A stretch of DNA of 64,000 bases from assembly GCF_003610235.1 (NCBI RefSeq), contig NZ_RAPR01000001.1, positions 3,658,001 to 3,722,000 on the forward strand. The letters run 5' to 3'. This DNA comes from Catellatospora citrea (GTDB lineage: Bacteria > Actinomycetota > Actinomycetes > Mycobacteriales > Micromonosporaceae). Shown piece by piece: positions 52,619-63,927 of the stretch (positions are counted from its first letter, which is position 1; each line of letters starts with the position of its first letter). Under the pieces are notes generated by a model. That model made no database searches and was not told the origin of the DNA. It worked only from the letters and a program-made list of their open reading frames with translations. Made by a program: the position numbers and the translations under genes.

Positions 52619-53410
52619 ATGCAGGCTCGTTCCGCACTCTTCGACCTCTACGGCGATCACCTGCGACAACGTGGCGGAAGAGCCGCCATCGCGGCCCTGA
52701 TCCGGCTGCTCGCTCCGCTCGGCATCGCCGCACCGGCGGTACGTACCGCGGTGTCCCGCATGGTGCGACAGGGCTGGCTCGCGCCGGTACGGCTGCCCGC
52801 CGGACCCGGCTACCAGCTCACCCCGCGGGCGGTACGCCGCCTCGACGAGGCCGCCGCCCGCATCTACCGGACCGGCCGCAGCTCCTGGGACGGACATTTC
52901 GATCTATTGGTGATCTCCGCCCCGGAAGCCCGCACCGAGCGCGACCGGCTCGCCGCCGAACTCGCCTTCCTCGGCTACGGACGGCTGGAGACCGGCGTCT
53001 GGCTGGCCGCCCGGCCCGCAGGTGAGGTCGACGGACTGCTGGCCGACGCCGGAGTGCGCTTCGAGCGTTTCTCCGCCGCGCACACCGGCGGGGAAACCGG
53101 CGCCCGCGAGCTGATCATGAGAGCGTGGAACGTGCCGGCCGTGGGCGCCTCGTACGCCGGGTTCGTGGCGCAGCTCACGCCGGTGGTCGGCGCGATAACC
53201 CGGCTGACCGACGACCGCACCGCGTACGCCGCCCGGTGTGCCCTGGTCCACGCCTGGCGCGCGTTCCTGTTCCGCGACCCGCAGCTGCCCGCCTCGCTGC
53301 TGCCGCCGGACTGGCCGGGCACCGCCGCGGCCGCCTTCTTCGACCGGCAGGCCGCCCGGCTGCGGCCCGCCGCCGACCGTTTCGTCGATCACTGCCTCAG
53401 GGAGAGCTGA
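52619..53410 (+). CDS. PaaX-family transcriptional regulator
   Basis: A 263-residue protein: N-terminal winged helix with ALFDLYGDHLRQRGG and IAAPAVRTAVSRMVRQGWL, a PaaX middle, and the C-terminal PaaX_C domain (about 165-260). PaaX represses phenylacetate genes until phenylacetyl-CoA is present. ATG 52619 begins the conserved region; the frame goes on further up. Its stop overlaps the start of the hydratase gene (TGATG), so the two are coupled; this fits control of a short CoA-ester pathway. Confidence 0.9.
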   Translation: MQARSALFDLYGDHLRQRGGRAAIAALIRLLAPLGIAAPAVRTAVSRMVRQGWLAPVRLPAGPGYQLTPRAVRRLDEAAARIYRTGRSSWDGHFDLLVISAPEARTERDRLAAELAFLGYGRLETGVWLAARPAGEVDGLLADAGVRFERFSAAHTGGETGARELIMRAWNVPAVGASYAGFVAQLTPVVGAITRLTDDRTAYAARCALVHAWRAFLFRDPQLPASLLPPDWPGTAAAAFFDRQAARLRPAADRFVDHCLRES

Positions 53411-54195
53411 TGTCCGCACCGCTGCTCGTCGACCGCGCCGAGGGCGTCGTCACCGTCACGATGAACCGCCCCGACTCGCTCAACTCGCTCGACGTCGCGC
53501 TCAAGGTGGCGCTGCGCGAGACGTTCGAGGAGCTGGCCGCCGACCCGGCGTGCCGTGCGGTGGTGCTGGCGGGCGCGGGCCGGGCCTTCTGCGTCGGGCA
53601 GGACCTGCGCGAGCACATGGCCACGATGGGCGACAAGGCCCCGCTGGACACCGTCGAGAAGCACTACAACCCGCTGGCGCTGGCGCTGGCCGAGCTGCCC
53701 AAGCCGGTCGTGGCGGCGGTGCGCGGACCGGCCGCGGGCGCGGGTGCGGGCCTGGCGTTCCTGTGCGACCTGCGCATCGGCGGCCCGTCGACGTCGTATC
53801 TGATGGCCTTCGCCCGGGTGGGCCTGGCCGCCGACACCGCCGTGTCCTGGACGCTGCCCCGCTTCGTCGGCGCGGCCAAGGCCGCCGAGCTGCTGCTGCT
53901 GGCCGAGCCGGTCAAGGCGGACGAGGCGCACGGGCTCGGGCTGCTGACCAGGCTGGCCGACGACGACGAGCGGGTGCTGCCGATGGCGCAGGAGCTGGCG
54001 GCACGGCTGGCGGCGGGCCCGACGGTGGCGTACGGCCAGATCAAGCGCGAGTTGCTGCACGGCGCGACCGGCACGCTGGCCGACGCCCTGCTGATCGAAC
54101 TGGCCGCACAGCAGCTGTCCGGCGGCACCGCCGACCACCGCGAGTCCACCGACGCCTTCGTGAACAAGCGCAAGCCGGCCTTCGAGGGCCGCTAG
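53410..54195 (+). CDS. Enoyl-CoA hydratase/isomerase (PaaG-like)
   Basis: A 261-residue crotonase. The oxyanion-hole backbone is in AGAGRAFCVGQDL and VRGPAAGAGAGLAFLCDLRI. In the second, Asp stands downstream as in PaaG, the ring-1,2-epoxyphenylacetyl-CoA isomerase; with paaX before it, this is plausible but not certain. The stop TAG is part of the CTAG where the IS element has entered; the gene remains whole. Confidence 0.88.
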   Translation: MSAPLLVDRAEGVVTVTMNRPDSLNSLDVALKVALRETFEELAADPACRAVVLAGAGRAFCVGQDLREHMATMGDKAPLDTVEKHYNPLALALAELPKPVVAAVRGPAAGAGAGLAFLCDLRIGGPSTSYLMAFARVGLAADTAVSWTLPRFVGAAKAAELLLLAEPVKADEAHGLGLLTRLADDDERVLPMAQELAARLAAGPTVAYGQIKRELLHGATGTLADALLIELAAQQLSGGTADHRESTDAFVNKRKPAFEGR

Positions 54196-54746
54196 GTTCT
54201 GTCTCGCGGATCATGTCTGTCAGGCACGGCGCGTAGCCAGTCCAGGGCCTCGACGAGATCGAGGGTGGCCTGGTAGTGGCTGGCCAACTTGTCGAACCGG
54301 GTGGCCAGGCCGCGCCAGTGCTTGCGCCTGTTGAACCCGCGTTCTACCTGGTTGCGTTTGCGGTATGCGGCGCGGTCGAAGTTCGGTGGTCTACCACCGA
54401 CGCGCCCGCGCCGCTTCCGGTTGGCGATCTGGTCGTTGGGCTCCGGGATGACCGTGGTGATGTCCCGTGAACGCAGCAGCGCCCGGTTGGCTCGTGACGA
54501 ATACGCCTTGTCGCCGGTCAACGAGTCCGGGCGCTTGCGTGGCCGACCGATGCCACCCGGACGCGGAACCGCGACCTGGTCCAGCAGCGCCGCCAGCTGG
54601 CGGGTGTCGGCGGCCTGACCGGGGGTGATCCGGGTGGCCAGGGATCGGCCGCGTCCGTCGGACAGGGTGTGGACCTTCGTGGTCAGCCCGCCGCGGGAGC
54701 GTCCGATGCCCTGGCGTGCCCGCGATTCGTCACTGTCGAGCCCCTT
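54192..54746 (-). CDS. IS5-type transposase, second frame (OrfB)
   Basis: Open for 184 codons from the frameshift region: DESRARQGIGRSRGGLTTKV, then LTGDKAYSSRANR (second Asp) and RNQVERGFNRRKHWRGLATR (catalytic Glu). It has no start of its own of note, so a -1 shift from OrfA would produce a DDE transposase of about 295 residues. The stop codon TAG is not inside the IS: it is provided by the CTAG target copy at 54192-54194. Confidence 0.85.
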   Translation of the reverse strand, partial: KGLDSDESRARQGIGRSRGGLTTKVHTLSDGRGRSLATRITPGQAADTRQLAALLDQVAVPRPGGIGRPRKRPDSLTGDKAYSSRANRALLRSRDITTVIPEPNDQIANRKRRGRVGGRPPNFDRAAYRKRNQVERGFNRRKHWRGLATRFDKLASHYQATLDLVEALDWLRAVPDRHDPRDRT

Positions 54747-55125
54747 TTACGGGCGCCGGCGGCGTGCTGGTGCACTCGCACGATCGTGGCGTCGATCTGG
54801 GCGTCCCAGTCGATGTCGTCGTCGGCCTCGGCCAGGGCGATGACCTGCTTCTTGAGCATGGCCCAGGTGCCGTCGGCGGCCCAGCGCCGGAACCGCTGGT
54901 AGGCGGTCTTCCACGGCCCGTAGCGTTCGGGCAGGTCACGCCAAGGCGACCCAGTGCGTTTGATCCAGCAGATCGCGTTGACGACTTGCCGGTGGTCACG
55001 CCACTGTCCGCCGCGAGCGGGCTGCGCCGGAAGCAACGGCTCCAGCACAGCCCACTCGGCGTTGCTCAGGTCTCCACGGGCCACACACGTCTAACGAACC
55101 AGATTCATGATCCGCGAGACAGAAC
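54196..55125 (-). mobile_element. IS5-family (IS427-like) insertion sequence, complete
   Basis: A 930-bp element with perfect 20-base terminal repeats (GTTCTGTCTCGCGGATCATG at 54196-54215 and its complement at 55106-55125), flanked on both sides by CTAG (54192-54195 and 55126-55129), the target duplication expected for this IS group. It holds two overlapping transposase frames that would be joined by a frameshift. With intact ends and frames it may be active. Confidence 0.93.
54683..55084 (-). CDS. IS5-type transposase, first frame (OrfA)
   Basis: A 133-residue frame. MARGDLSNAEWAVLEPLLP starts the DUF4096 domain of the group, and WRDLPERYGPWKTAYQRFRRW is its conserved core. The first catalytic Asp is likely in DAQIDATIVRVH. 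At 54741-54748 the run AAAAGGGG lets the ribosome shift by -1 into the second frame; after it OrfA runs on for about 20 unrelated residues. Confidence 0.88.
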   Translation of the reverse strand: MARGDLSNAEWAVLEPLLPAQPARGGQWRDHRQVVNAICWIKRTGSPWRDLPERYGPWKTAYQRFRRWAADGTWAMLKKQVIALAEADDDIDWDAQIDATIVRVHQHAAGARKRGSTVTNRGHARASDAPAAG

Positions 55126-55326
55126 CTAGTCCTCTTCGGGGTCCAGGGGGGCGACGCCGTCGGTGACGTACGCCGTCATCTGCAGCTCGTCCCCCGACGG
55201 CGAGACGTAGGCGGGCAGCTCGTCCGGGCCCAGCTCGGTGACGTAGCGCCAGAACTCCCGGACCGCCTCCTCCGCCGACTCCGCCTCGATCGGCAACGCG
55301 ACGCTGACCAGCCACTCCCTACTCAC
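55126..55326 (-). CDS. Small conserved acidic protein
   Basis: A 66-residue protein (MSREWLVSVALPIEAESAEE...) with one alpha/beta unit and an acidic tail ending LDPEED. I do not recognise a named family. It has the same strand as tag, with only 12 bases between tag's stop side and its start, so they may share a message. Its stop is in the CTAG next to the IS. Confidence 0.7.
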   Translation of the reverse strand: MSREWLVSVALPIEAESAEEAVREFWRYVTELGPDELPAYVSPSGDELQMTAYVTDGVAPLDPEED

Positions 55327-55338
55327 CCGCTCATCCCA

Positions 55339-55917
55339 TCACAGCGCCCTGGCGGGAACGTGGCAGCCTGCCAGGTGGTCGTCGACCATGCCGGTGGCCT
55401 GCATGAGCGCGTACGCGGTGGTGGGGCCGACGAAGCGCAGGCCGCGCTTCTTCAGCTCCTTGGCCATCGCGACAGAGGCGTCCGAGGTGGCGGGCACGTC
55501 GGCCCGGGCGGCGGGCCGGGGGCGGCCGGGCGGCGGCGCGTACGACCACAGCAGCGCGCTCAGCCCGCCGGGCAGCTCCAGCGCCACCCGGGCGTTGTGC
55601 AGCGTCGCCTCGATCTTGGACCGGTTGCGCACGATCCCGGCGTCGCCCAGCAGCCGCTCGACGTCGTCCGGCCCGAACGCGGCCACCGTCGCGAGGTGGA
55701 AACCGGCGAACGCCGCCCGGAACGCGGGCCGCTTGCGCAGGATCGTGATCCAGGACAGTCCGGACTGGAACGCCTCCAGGCTCACCCGCTCGAACAGCGC
55801 GTCGTCGCCGCGCAGCGGGGTGCCCCACTCCTCGTCGTGGTAGGCGCGGTACTCCGGCGCACCGGCCGACCACGCGCAGCGTGCCAGCCCGTCGTCACCG
55901 ACGATGAGGTCGCTCAC
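55339..55917 (-). CDS. tag: DNA-3-methyladenine glycosylase I
   Basis: A 192-residue repair enzyme. Zinc-snap ligands are C14, H27, H181 and C185 (DDHLAGC). YHDEEWGTPLRGDD and FQSGLSWITILRKR hold the catalytic and base-binding residues, and VGPTTAYALMQATGM the helix-hairpin region. It removes 3-methyladenine. The central linker is longer and more Pro/Ala-rich than in E. coli Tag. Sterol desaturase-like gene is divergent, 43 bases off. Confidence 0.93.
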   Translation of the reverse strand: MSDLIVGDDGLARCAWSAGAPEYRAYHDEEWGTPLRGDDALFERVSLEAFQSGLSWITILRKRPAFRAAFAGFHLATVAAFGPDDVERLLGDAGIVRNRSKIEATLHNARVALELPGGLSALLWSYAPPPGRPRPAARADVPATSDASVAMAKELKKRGLRFVGPTTAYALMQATGMVDDHLAGCHVPARAL

Positions 55918-55959
55918 CCTATTGCCCCCTTACTCGAACGCGAATAGCCTTCGGAACTC

Positions 55960-56853
<894 letters not shown>

Positions 56854-56860
56854 CGCTGGA

Positions 56861-57508
56861 TCAGGACGCGGCGGAAGGCCTGCGGGCGCGGGCGGTCCGC
56901 GCGGCGAGCGCCGTCAGATCCACCTCGACGGGCCAGGGCTGCGCGGTCCGGAAAACCTCGGTCGTATAGTGCGTCGCATACCGGTAGGCGCCGTCCTCCA
57001 GCACCAGTTCCGCCAGCGCGATCGTGTCGGCGTCCGGGTCCGGGACGACCACCCAGTAGTACGGCACGCCGGCGCGCGCGTAAAGTACCCGCTTGATCTC
57101 GGTGTCCCGCAAGGCCGAGGTCGGCAACACGACCTCCACGACCAACTGCACGCCGTCCACGGGAAACGGCGAATCGTCGATGTAGGCGGCGGGCAGCACC
57201 ACGATGTCCGGGCGGGGCTCGTTGTGGTCGTCGATCGTGACGGACTGGTCGGTGCCGACCACGTGGTCGCCACCGGGATTGGCGTTCTCGATCAGCTGCG
57301 CGATCCAGCGCGCGATCATGTTGTGGGCGCTGGTGGCGGAGGGGGACATGACGATGCTCCCGTCGATCAGCTCGTACCGCGGGCCGACTTCCGGGAGGGT
57401 GTGCAGATCGGCAGCGGTGTAACCGCGCACGCCTGGGCGCAGCTGCGCGAGCCTGGCGACGGCAGCGCTCATCGCGTCCCCTTCAGACGTCGTGGGAGCC
57501 ACGGTCAA
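56861..57508 (-). CDS. Uma2-family PD-(D/E)xK nuclease-like protein
   Basis: A 215-residue protein. NEPRPDIVVLPAAY, QLVVEVVLPTSALRD and the K in TEIKRVLYARAGVPYYWVV make the PD...ExV...K catalytic set of the Uma2 (DUF820) family, common in actinobacteria and cyanobacteria; many copies per genome exist and their cellular use is not known. ATG 57508 begins with a short disordered head; an in-frame ATG at 57472 is possible. Confidence 0.85.
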   Translation of the reverse strand: MTVAPTTSEGDAMSAAVARLAQLRPGVRGYTAADLHTLPEVGPRYELIDGSIVMSPSATSAHNMIARWIAQLIENANPGGDHVVGTDQSVTIDDHNEPRPDIVVLPAAYIDDSPFPVDGVQLVVEVVLPTSALRDTEIKRVLYARAGVPYYWVVVPDPDADTIALAELVLEDGAYRYATHYTTEVFRTAQPWPVEVDLTALAARTARARRPSAAS

Positions 57509-57573
57509 AGGCTACCGTGACGGCTCACGATAGAAGGATTCGCTGATAGAAGGTTTCCCCGCTTGGGGTTCAC

Positions 57574-58050
57574 TCACGGCAGGCGGCCGGATTCCACCAT
57601 TTTCGCGAAGCGCTTCAGGGCCTGCTTGAGGCTGACCTTGGAGCCGGGCCAGAGCAGCGGCCAGGCCAGCCGGCCCGCGACGCCGCCGGGCAGGTGGAAC
57701 CACTCGTGCCAGACCACCTGGGTGCGGTCGCCGGCCATCGGGGTGCACCGCATGACACCCGGGCCGCGCAGCACCTTGCCCTGATGGACGACCCGCACCT
57801 CGTAGGGCGGGTCCACTTTGACCACGCGCATCTCGTCGCGCAGCACCGCCGGACCGGCCACGGTGATCGCCTCGATCACGGTGCCCTCTCCGCCGTCCCC
57901 CTCGATCACGCGCACCTTGGTCAGCGGGATCCAGTCGCTCTGCCGCTCCCAGGCCATGAACGCGGCGAACACCCGCTCGGCGGGCGCGGCCACGATGATC
58001 GTCGCGGTGACCTCGCCTGCGCCTGGAGCGGTGGGGTCGGTCCCCGTCAC
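57574..58050 (-). CDS. SRPBCC (START-like) family protein
   Basis: A 158-residue protein, with the ligand-cavity fold: ATIIVAAPAERVFAAFMAWE at the start, then strands and a last long helix SLKQALKRFAKMVESG. Members are polyketide cyclases or lipid-binding proteins. It overlaps the stop of the DivIVA-domain gene by four bases, so the two are made together, maybe at the membrane. Confidence 0.86.
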   Translation of the reverse strand: MTGTDPTAPGAGEVTATIIVAAPAERVFAAFMAWERQSDWIPLTKVRVIEGDGGEGTVIEAITVAGPAVLRDEMRVVKVDPPYEVRVVHQGKVLRGPGVMRCTPMAGDRTQVVWHEWFHLPGGVAGRLAWPLLWPGSKVSLKQALKRFAKMVESGRLP

Positions 58051-58604
58051 CGCCGGACCGGCTCGCCGGCGGCCGCCTCGTCCACCTCGGCGGACACCGG
58101 GTCGGTCGCGTGGTCGGCCTCGTCGACCGGCTGCTCGCCGGCCTCGGTCGCGGTCACGGCCGGCTCGGCCGGGTCGACGTCCTCGGCAGGGGTCTCCTCG
58201 ACGGCGTCCACCGGCGCGTCGACCGCGCCGCCCGCGGTGACCACGCCCAGCGCGCTGGCCCGGGCGCGGGCGAGGGTGTCGGCGTCCTCGACGCGTCCCT
58301 CACGCAGCGCGGTGACCTCGGCTTCGAGCACCTGGATCAGCTCGCTCTTGTAGCCGATGTCGTACGCCAGGCGGCGCAGCGTCTGGTCGACCTGCGCCAT
58401 CCGGTATCCGCGCCAGGTCGGGTCGAACGTCACCCGGGACACGTCGCCCTCGACGAGCGGGCGGTCGGCGGGCAACGGAGTGGCTCGTTCGTCCGGCTCG
58501 GCCGGCGCGAGGCCCGGGTCACCACCGGTGACCAGCGTCATCACCCCGAACACCACGGCGCCCACGGTGAGCGCGACGACGATCAGCAGCAGCAGGTTGC
58601 CCAT
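58047..58604 (-). CDS. Membrane-anchored DivIVA-domain protein
   Basis: A 185-residue protein: one N-terminal membrane helix (about 2-24), a short linker, then VTFDPTWRGYRMAQVDQTLR, the lipid-tip motif of DivIVA domains (F..P.RGY...EVD in others), with a helix to about 95 (ALREGRVEDADTLA) and an acidic Pro/Ala tail. It would recognise curved membrane or act in polar growth. ATG 58604 is used; GTG 58610 would add two residues. Coupled to the SRPBCC gene. Confidence 0.8.
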   Translation of the reverse strand: MGNLLLLIVVALTVGAVVFGVMTLVTGGDPGLAPAEPDERATPLPADRPLVEGDVSRVTFDPTWRGYRMAQVDQTLRRLAYDIGYKSELIQVLEAEVTALREGRVEDADTLARARASALGVVTAGGAVDAPVDAVEETPAEDVDPAEPAVTATEAGEQPVDEADHATDPVSAEVDEAAAGEPVRR

Positions 58605-58744
58605 GCCCACGATCGTGGCACGAGTGGCGCTTCAGCGCGACCCTGCCACCCGAGCTGTCCGGCCCGTGGCACGGGAACCGTCCGGCTCATTACCCAGCGG
58701 TAGCGTAGCGCCGCGAGCGCGCCGCAGCGGCCCGCGCGGGGCCG

Positions 58745-59116
58745 TCACAGCCAGCGCAGCGCGTTCTTGCGCCAGGCGTAGAGCAGGCCCAATGCCAGTA
58801 CGGCGACGAAGACGGCCATCTCCACGACCACCGCCAGACCCGACCGGGCATAGACGACGGCCCACGGAAACAGGAACACGGCCTCGACCGCGAACAGCAC
58901 ATACAGGTACGCGTAGACGTAGTAACGAATCTGCATCTGCGCCCAGCCGCCCTCGACCGGGTCGAGTCCGCACTCGTACGTGTCGAGTTTGCCCTCGGCC
59001 GCGTTGGGCCGCGACGGGCGCAGCAGCCGGTTCGCCGTGTACGCCCCTCCGATGATCAGCACGCCGACCAGCAGCAGCAACGCCACCGTCGCGTACGCGT
59101 CGAGGTAACCGGTCAC
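58745..59116 (-). CDS. nuoA: NADH-quinone oxidoreductase-type subunit A
   Basis: A 123-residue protein with three helices. The conserved loop KLDTYECGLDPVEGGWAQMQ with the reactive Cys and the YVLFAVEAVFLFPW helix are intact. It should open a nuoABCDHIJKLMN set, but the other nuo genes of this window begin 40 kb to the left (nuoB at 19 kb). GTG 59116; 297 bases separate it from the divergent korA. Downstream is the DivIVA gene. Confidence 0.93.
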   Translation of the reverse strand: MTGYLDAYATVALLLLVGVLIIGGAYTANRLLRPSRPNAAEGKLDTYECGLDPVEGGWAQMQIRYYVYAYLYVLFAVEAVFLFPWAVVYARSGLAVVVEMAVFVAVLALGLLYAWRKNALRWL

Positions 59117-59413
59117 GACCGCAGCCTAACGGCTGACGTCGCCCTTGGGGATCGGTGCGACGGGGCGGCGGACGGCGCCGGCCGGCGGAGGTACGCGCGG
59201 GAATGGCACATCCTTCGCCGAATGGCCGATGGAATGCCACTCTGTGGGACCGACCAGTGATATGCGCGACCCGTCCCACAGCGCGCTGTCGCGTTTATCA
59301 CGTTCCGCATGGTTTAGCTGGGGGGGCCGTGTCAACGCTATTCCCTACCGCCGACGTAGGCTGACCTTAATCGAGACGTAACAGCACACCACCCCAGCAG
59401 GAGGTCGCGTCCA
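59117..59413. promoter_or_regulatory. Divergent control region of nuoA and korAB
   Basis: 297 bases without a gene between two divergent starts. CTGTGGGAC (59242-59250) and GTCCCACAG (59273-59281) form a perfect 9-base inverted repeat with a 22-base centre, and GAATGGCA/TGGAATGCCA repeats lie at 59201-59240. Such a shared region would allow common redox control, but no known operator is recognised. Confidence 0.4.
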
Positions 59414-61307
<1,894 letters not shown>

Positions 61308-61315
<8 letters not shown>

Positions 61316-62339
61316 CGCGGTGCCGGTCCAGCTGTCGGCGAAGGACTTCAAGTCCGACCAGGAGGTGCGCTGGTGCCCGGGTTGCGGTGACTACGCGATC
61401 CTGGCCGCGATGCAGACCTTCCTGCCCGAGCTGGGCATCCCTCGCGAGCGCACGGTCTTCGTGTCGGGCATCGGCTGCTCCTCGCGTTTCCCGTACTACC
61501 TGAACACGTACGGCATGCACTCGATCCACGGCCGCGCCCCGGCGATCGCCACCGGCCTGTCGGTGTCGCGCCCGGACCTGACCGTGTGGGTGGTGACCGG
61601 TGACGGCGACGCGCTGTCCATCGGCGGCAACCACCTGATCCATGCGCTGCGCCGCAACGTGAACATCAAAATCCTGCTGTTCAACAACAAGATCTACGGC
61701 CTGACCAAGGGGCAGTACTCGCCCACCAGCGAGATCGGCAAGATCACCAAGTCGACGCCGACCGGCTCCTCGGACGCGCCGTTCAACCCGATCTCGCTGG
61801 CGCTGGGCGCGGAGGCCTCGTTCGTCGCGCGGACCATCGACTCCGACCGCAAGCACCTGCAGTCGGTGCTGCGCCAGGCGGCCGAACACCAGGGTTCGGC
61901 GTTCGTGGAGATCTACCAGAACTGCAACATCTTCAACGACGGCGCGTTCGAGGTGCTCAAGGACCCGGAGACGCGCGACGCGTACCTGATCCGGCTGGAG
62001 CACGGGCAGCCGATCACGTTCGGCAAGGACGGCTCGCACGTGGTGACCCACCCGGCGGGCAGCTTCGGGCTGGCCGTGAGCGAGGCCGACAAGGTCGAGG
62101 CGGGCGAGGTGCTCACGCACGACGCGCACGCCGAGGACCCGGCGTACGCGTTCGCGCTGTCCCGGCTGGCCGGGCCGGACCTGCGGCACACCCCGGTGGG
62201 CGTGTTCCGCTCGGTGCGCCGCCCGTCCTACGACGAGCTGGTGCGCAACCAGCTCGACGCGGCGAAGGCGAAGGCCGGCGAGCCCGAGGCCGACCTGGCC
62301 GCGCTGCTCAACTCCGGCGACACCTGGACCATCCTGTAG
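61308..62339 (+). CDS. korB: 2-oxoacid:ferredoxin oxidoreductase, beta subunit
   Basis: A 343-residue thiamine-diphosphate subunit. TPP/Mg: GDGDALSIGGNHLIHALRRN (98-117) and NNKIYGLTKGQ. Cluster ligands C23, C26 (WCPGCGDY), C57 (GIGCSSR) and C206 (QNCNIF) bind one [4Fe-4S]. It overlaps korA by eight bases, so they are made together. The electrons go to ferredoxin, and the nuo gene opposite suggests where they may then go. Confidence 0.94.
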
Positions 62340-62357
62340 CCGTCGCCTGGCATACGA

Positions 62358-62393
62358 AGCGCCGCCCGTGACCTTCCGGTCGCGGGCGGCGCT
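62358..62393. terminator. Bidirectional terminator after korB
   Basis: AGCGCCGCCCG (62358-62368) pairs with 62383-62393 around 14 bases, between convergent korB and the repeat protein gene. Confidence 0.65.
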
Positions 62394-62408
62394 CTCGTCT
62401 GCCGGGGT

Positions 62409-63767
62409 TCAGGCCTTCGGCTCGGTCTTGGTCTCCAGCTGGCCGCGTTCTCCGGCGAACTTCGCCTGCACGTCGGCGACCTTCTTGTCGAAGTACATGA
62501 TCGAGCCCAGGCTGCCGCTGTCGGACCACACGCAGATGGCGACCGGCCCGCTGTCCATCTTCAGCGCGGCGCACTTGGCGATGCCGCCCAGCGGGCCCGC
62601 CTCGACGTCCGCCCACTGCTCGGTGACGGTCGAGCCCTCGGTCATCGACTTGGTGAACTCGTCCAGCGCCTCGGCCGGCTTCGGATTGAGCATCGCCATG
62701 GCGAAGGCCATCGCCATGTTCTTGGTCTTCACGTCGCCGTAGAAGGCCGCGACGGAGGCGGTGGACCCGGGCATCTCCGTGGAGATCTGGGTCTTCAGCT
62801 CGGCCGCCGCCTTCACCAGATCAGGCTCGGTGATCTTCTCCCGCCCGCCGAGCTGGGTCGGCTCCTTCACCGTGATCCTCGCGGCCTCGTCGGTCGTCGC
62901 CTTGACGTCGCCGAGGAAGTCGCTGAGGAAGAAGTACACTCCGCCGCCACCGCCGCCGCAGAGCACCAGCAGCACCACCAGCGTGATCCACAGGCCCTTG
63001 CGGGACTTCCGGTACGGCGGGTCCGGCTCGTGGCGGCGCTTGCTGCGGGGCTCGTGCCCGGCGAACGGGTCGTCGTCGACGCTCACGTCGCCCAGGAAGC
63101 CGCCCTGCTGCGGGTAGCCGTCCTGGCCGGCCGGACGGCCGTAACCCGCGGGCTGGCCGTAGGGCTGCTGGGGCTGACCGCCCGGCGCCGGGTAGCCGCC
63201 CGGGGCGCCGTAACCACCCTGGGCGTAGCCGCCCTGGTTCCCGTAGCCGCCCTGACCAGCCTGTGCACCGTAGCCACCCTGCTGTGGATATCCACCCTGG
63301 CCGTACCCACCCTGCTGTGGATATCCGCTCTGGCCGTAGCCACCCTGCTGTGGGTAACCGTCACCATGCTGTGGGTAACCGTCGTCCTGGCGACCGTAAC
63401 CCTGCTGTGGATAACCGCCGCCGGCACCCTGCGCGTCCTGCTGCGGATAGCCCCCTGCCTGCGGATATCCACCCTGGGAGGGGTAGCCGGCGCGCCCCTG
63501 CTGGGGGTGCCCCCCGGCGTATCCACCGGGTCCGGCGTAGCCGCCGTCCTGTGGATAACCTCCGGCCGGTGGATAACCCGGTTGCTGTGGATAACCACTG
63601 TTCTGCTGGGGATAGCCGTATTGCTGGGGATATGTGCCATTGGTGCCAGAGGTCGGGGCCGACGACGGCTGCCGGCCGCGGCCGTCGTCCTCGCCCGGCC
63701 GCCGCCACGGGTCGGTCGGGTGGCCATCCGGCTCGTCGCCGCGCGAACCGTAGTCGGAGTAGGACAT
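62409..63767 (-). CDS. Membrane protein with long Gly-Tyr-Pro-Gln repeat domain
   Basis: A 452-residue protein. Residues about 45-224 are made of GYPQQGG/GGYGQ-like units, of low complexity and without charge, like prion-type or phase-separating domains. A basic stretch ([16 protein letters not shown]) leads to one membrane helix (about 259-282) and an outside domain of 165 residues with two Cys (AKCAALK, AICVWSD). I do not know the outside domain; it resembles many actinobacterial 'proline-rich' envelope proteins. ATG 63767 has GGGGGG upstream and starts the acidic head. Confidence 0.8.
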   Translation of the reverse strand: MSYSDYGSRGDEPDGHPTDPWRRPGEDDGRGRQPSSAPTSGTNGTYPQQYGYPQQNSGYPQQPGYPPAGGYPQDGGYAGPGGYAGGHPQQGRAGYPSQGGYPQAGGYPQQDAQGAGGGYPQQGYGRQDDGYPQHGDGYPQQGGYGQSGYPQQGGYGQGGYPQQGGYGAQAGQGGYGNQGGYAQGGYGAPGGYPAPGGQPQQPYGQPAGYGRPAGQDGYPQQGGFLGDVSVDDDPFAGHEPRSKRRHEPDPPYRKSRKGLWITLVVLLVLCGGGGGGVYFFLSDFLGDVKATTDEAARITVKEPTQLGGREKITEPDLVKAAAELKTQISTEMPGSTASVAAFYGDVKTKNMAMAFAMAMLNPKPAEALDEFTKSMTEGSTVTEQWADVEAGPLGGIAKCAALKMDSGPVAICVWSDSGSLGSIMYFDKKVADVQAKFAGERGQLETKTEPKA

Positions 63768-63927
63768 CTCAACCCCCCACGTGTGGCGGGCGACACGCTG
63801 TCGCCGTCCGCCAGATGGTAGCGGCACTGGAGAATTCCTCGGGAACCATACCCATCGAGGCTCTTGCGTTCTTGGCTCGGGAATGAAAGTTTTCTTCGGA
63901 CTGCACATTGCTACTGGAGGAATTCTC

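Noticed and set aside
54276..54618. Plus-strand frames inside the IS element
   Set aside because: They are the complement of the transposase and lack starts with ribosome sites.
59242..59281. A Rex (redox) operator between nuoA and korA
   Set aside because: The inverted repeat does not match the TTGTGAA..TTCACAA form; only an unnamed repeat is reported.
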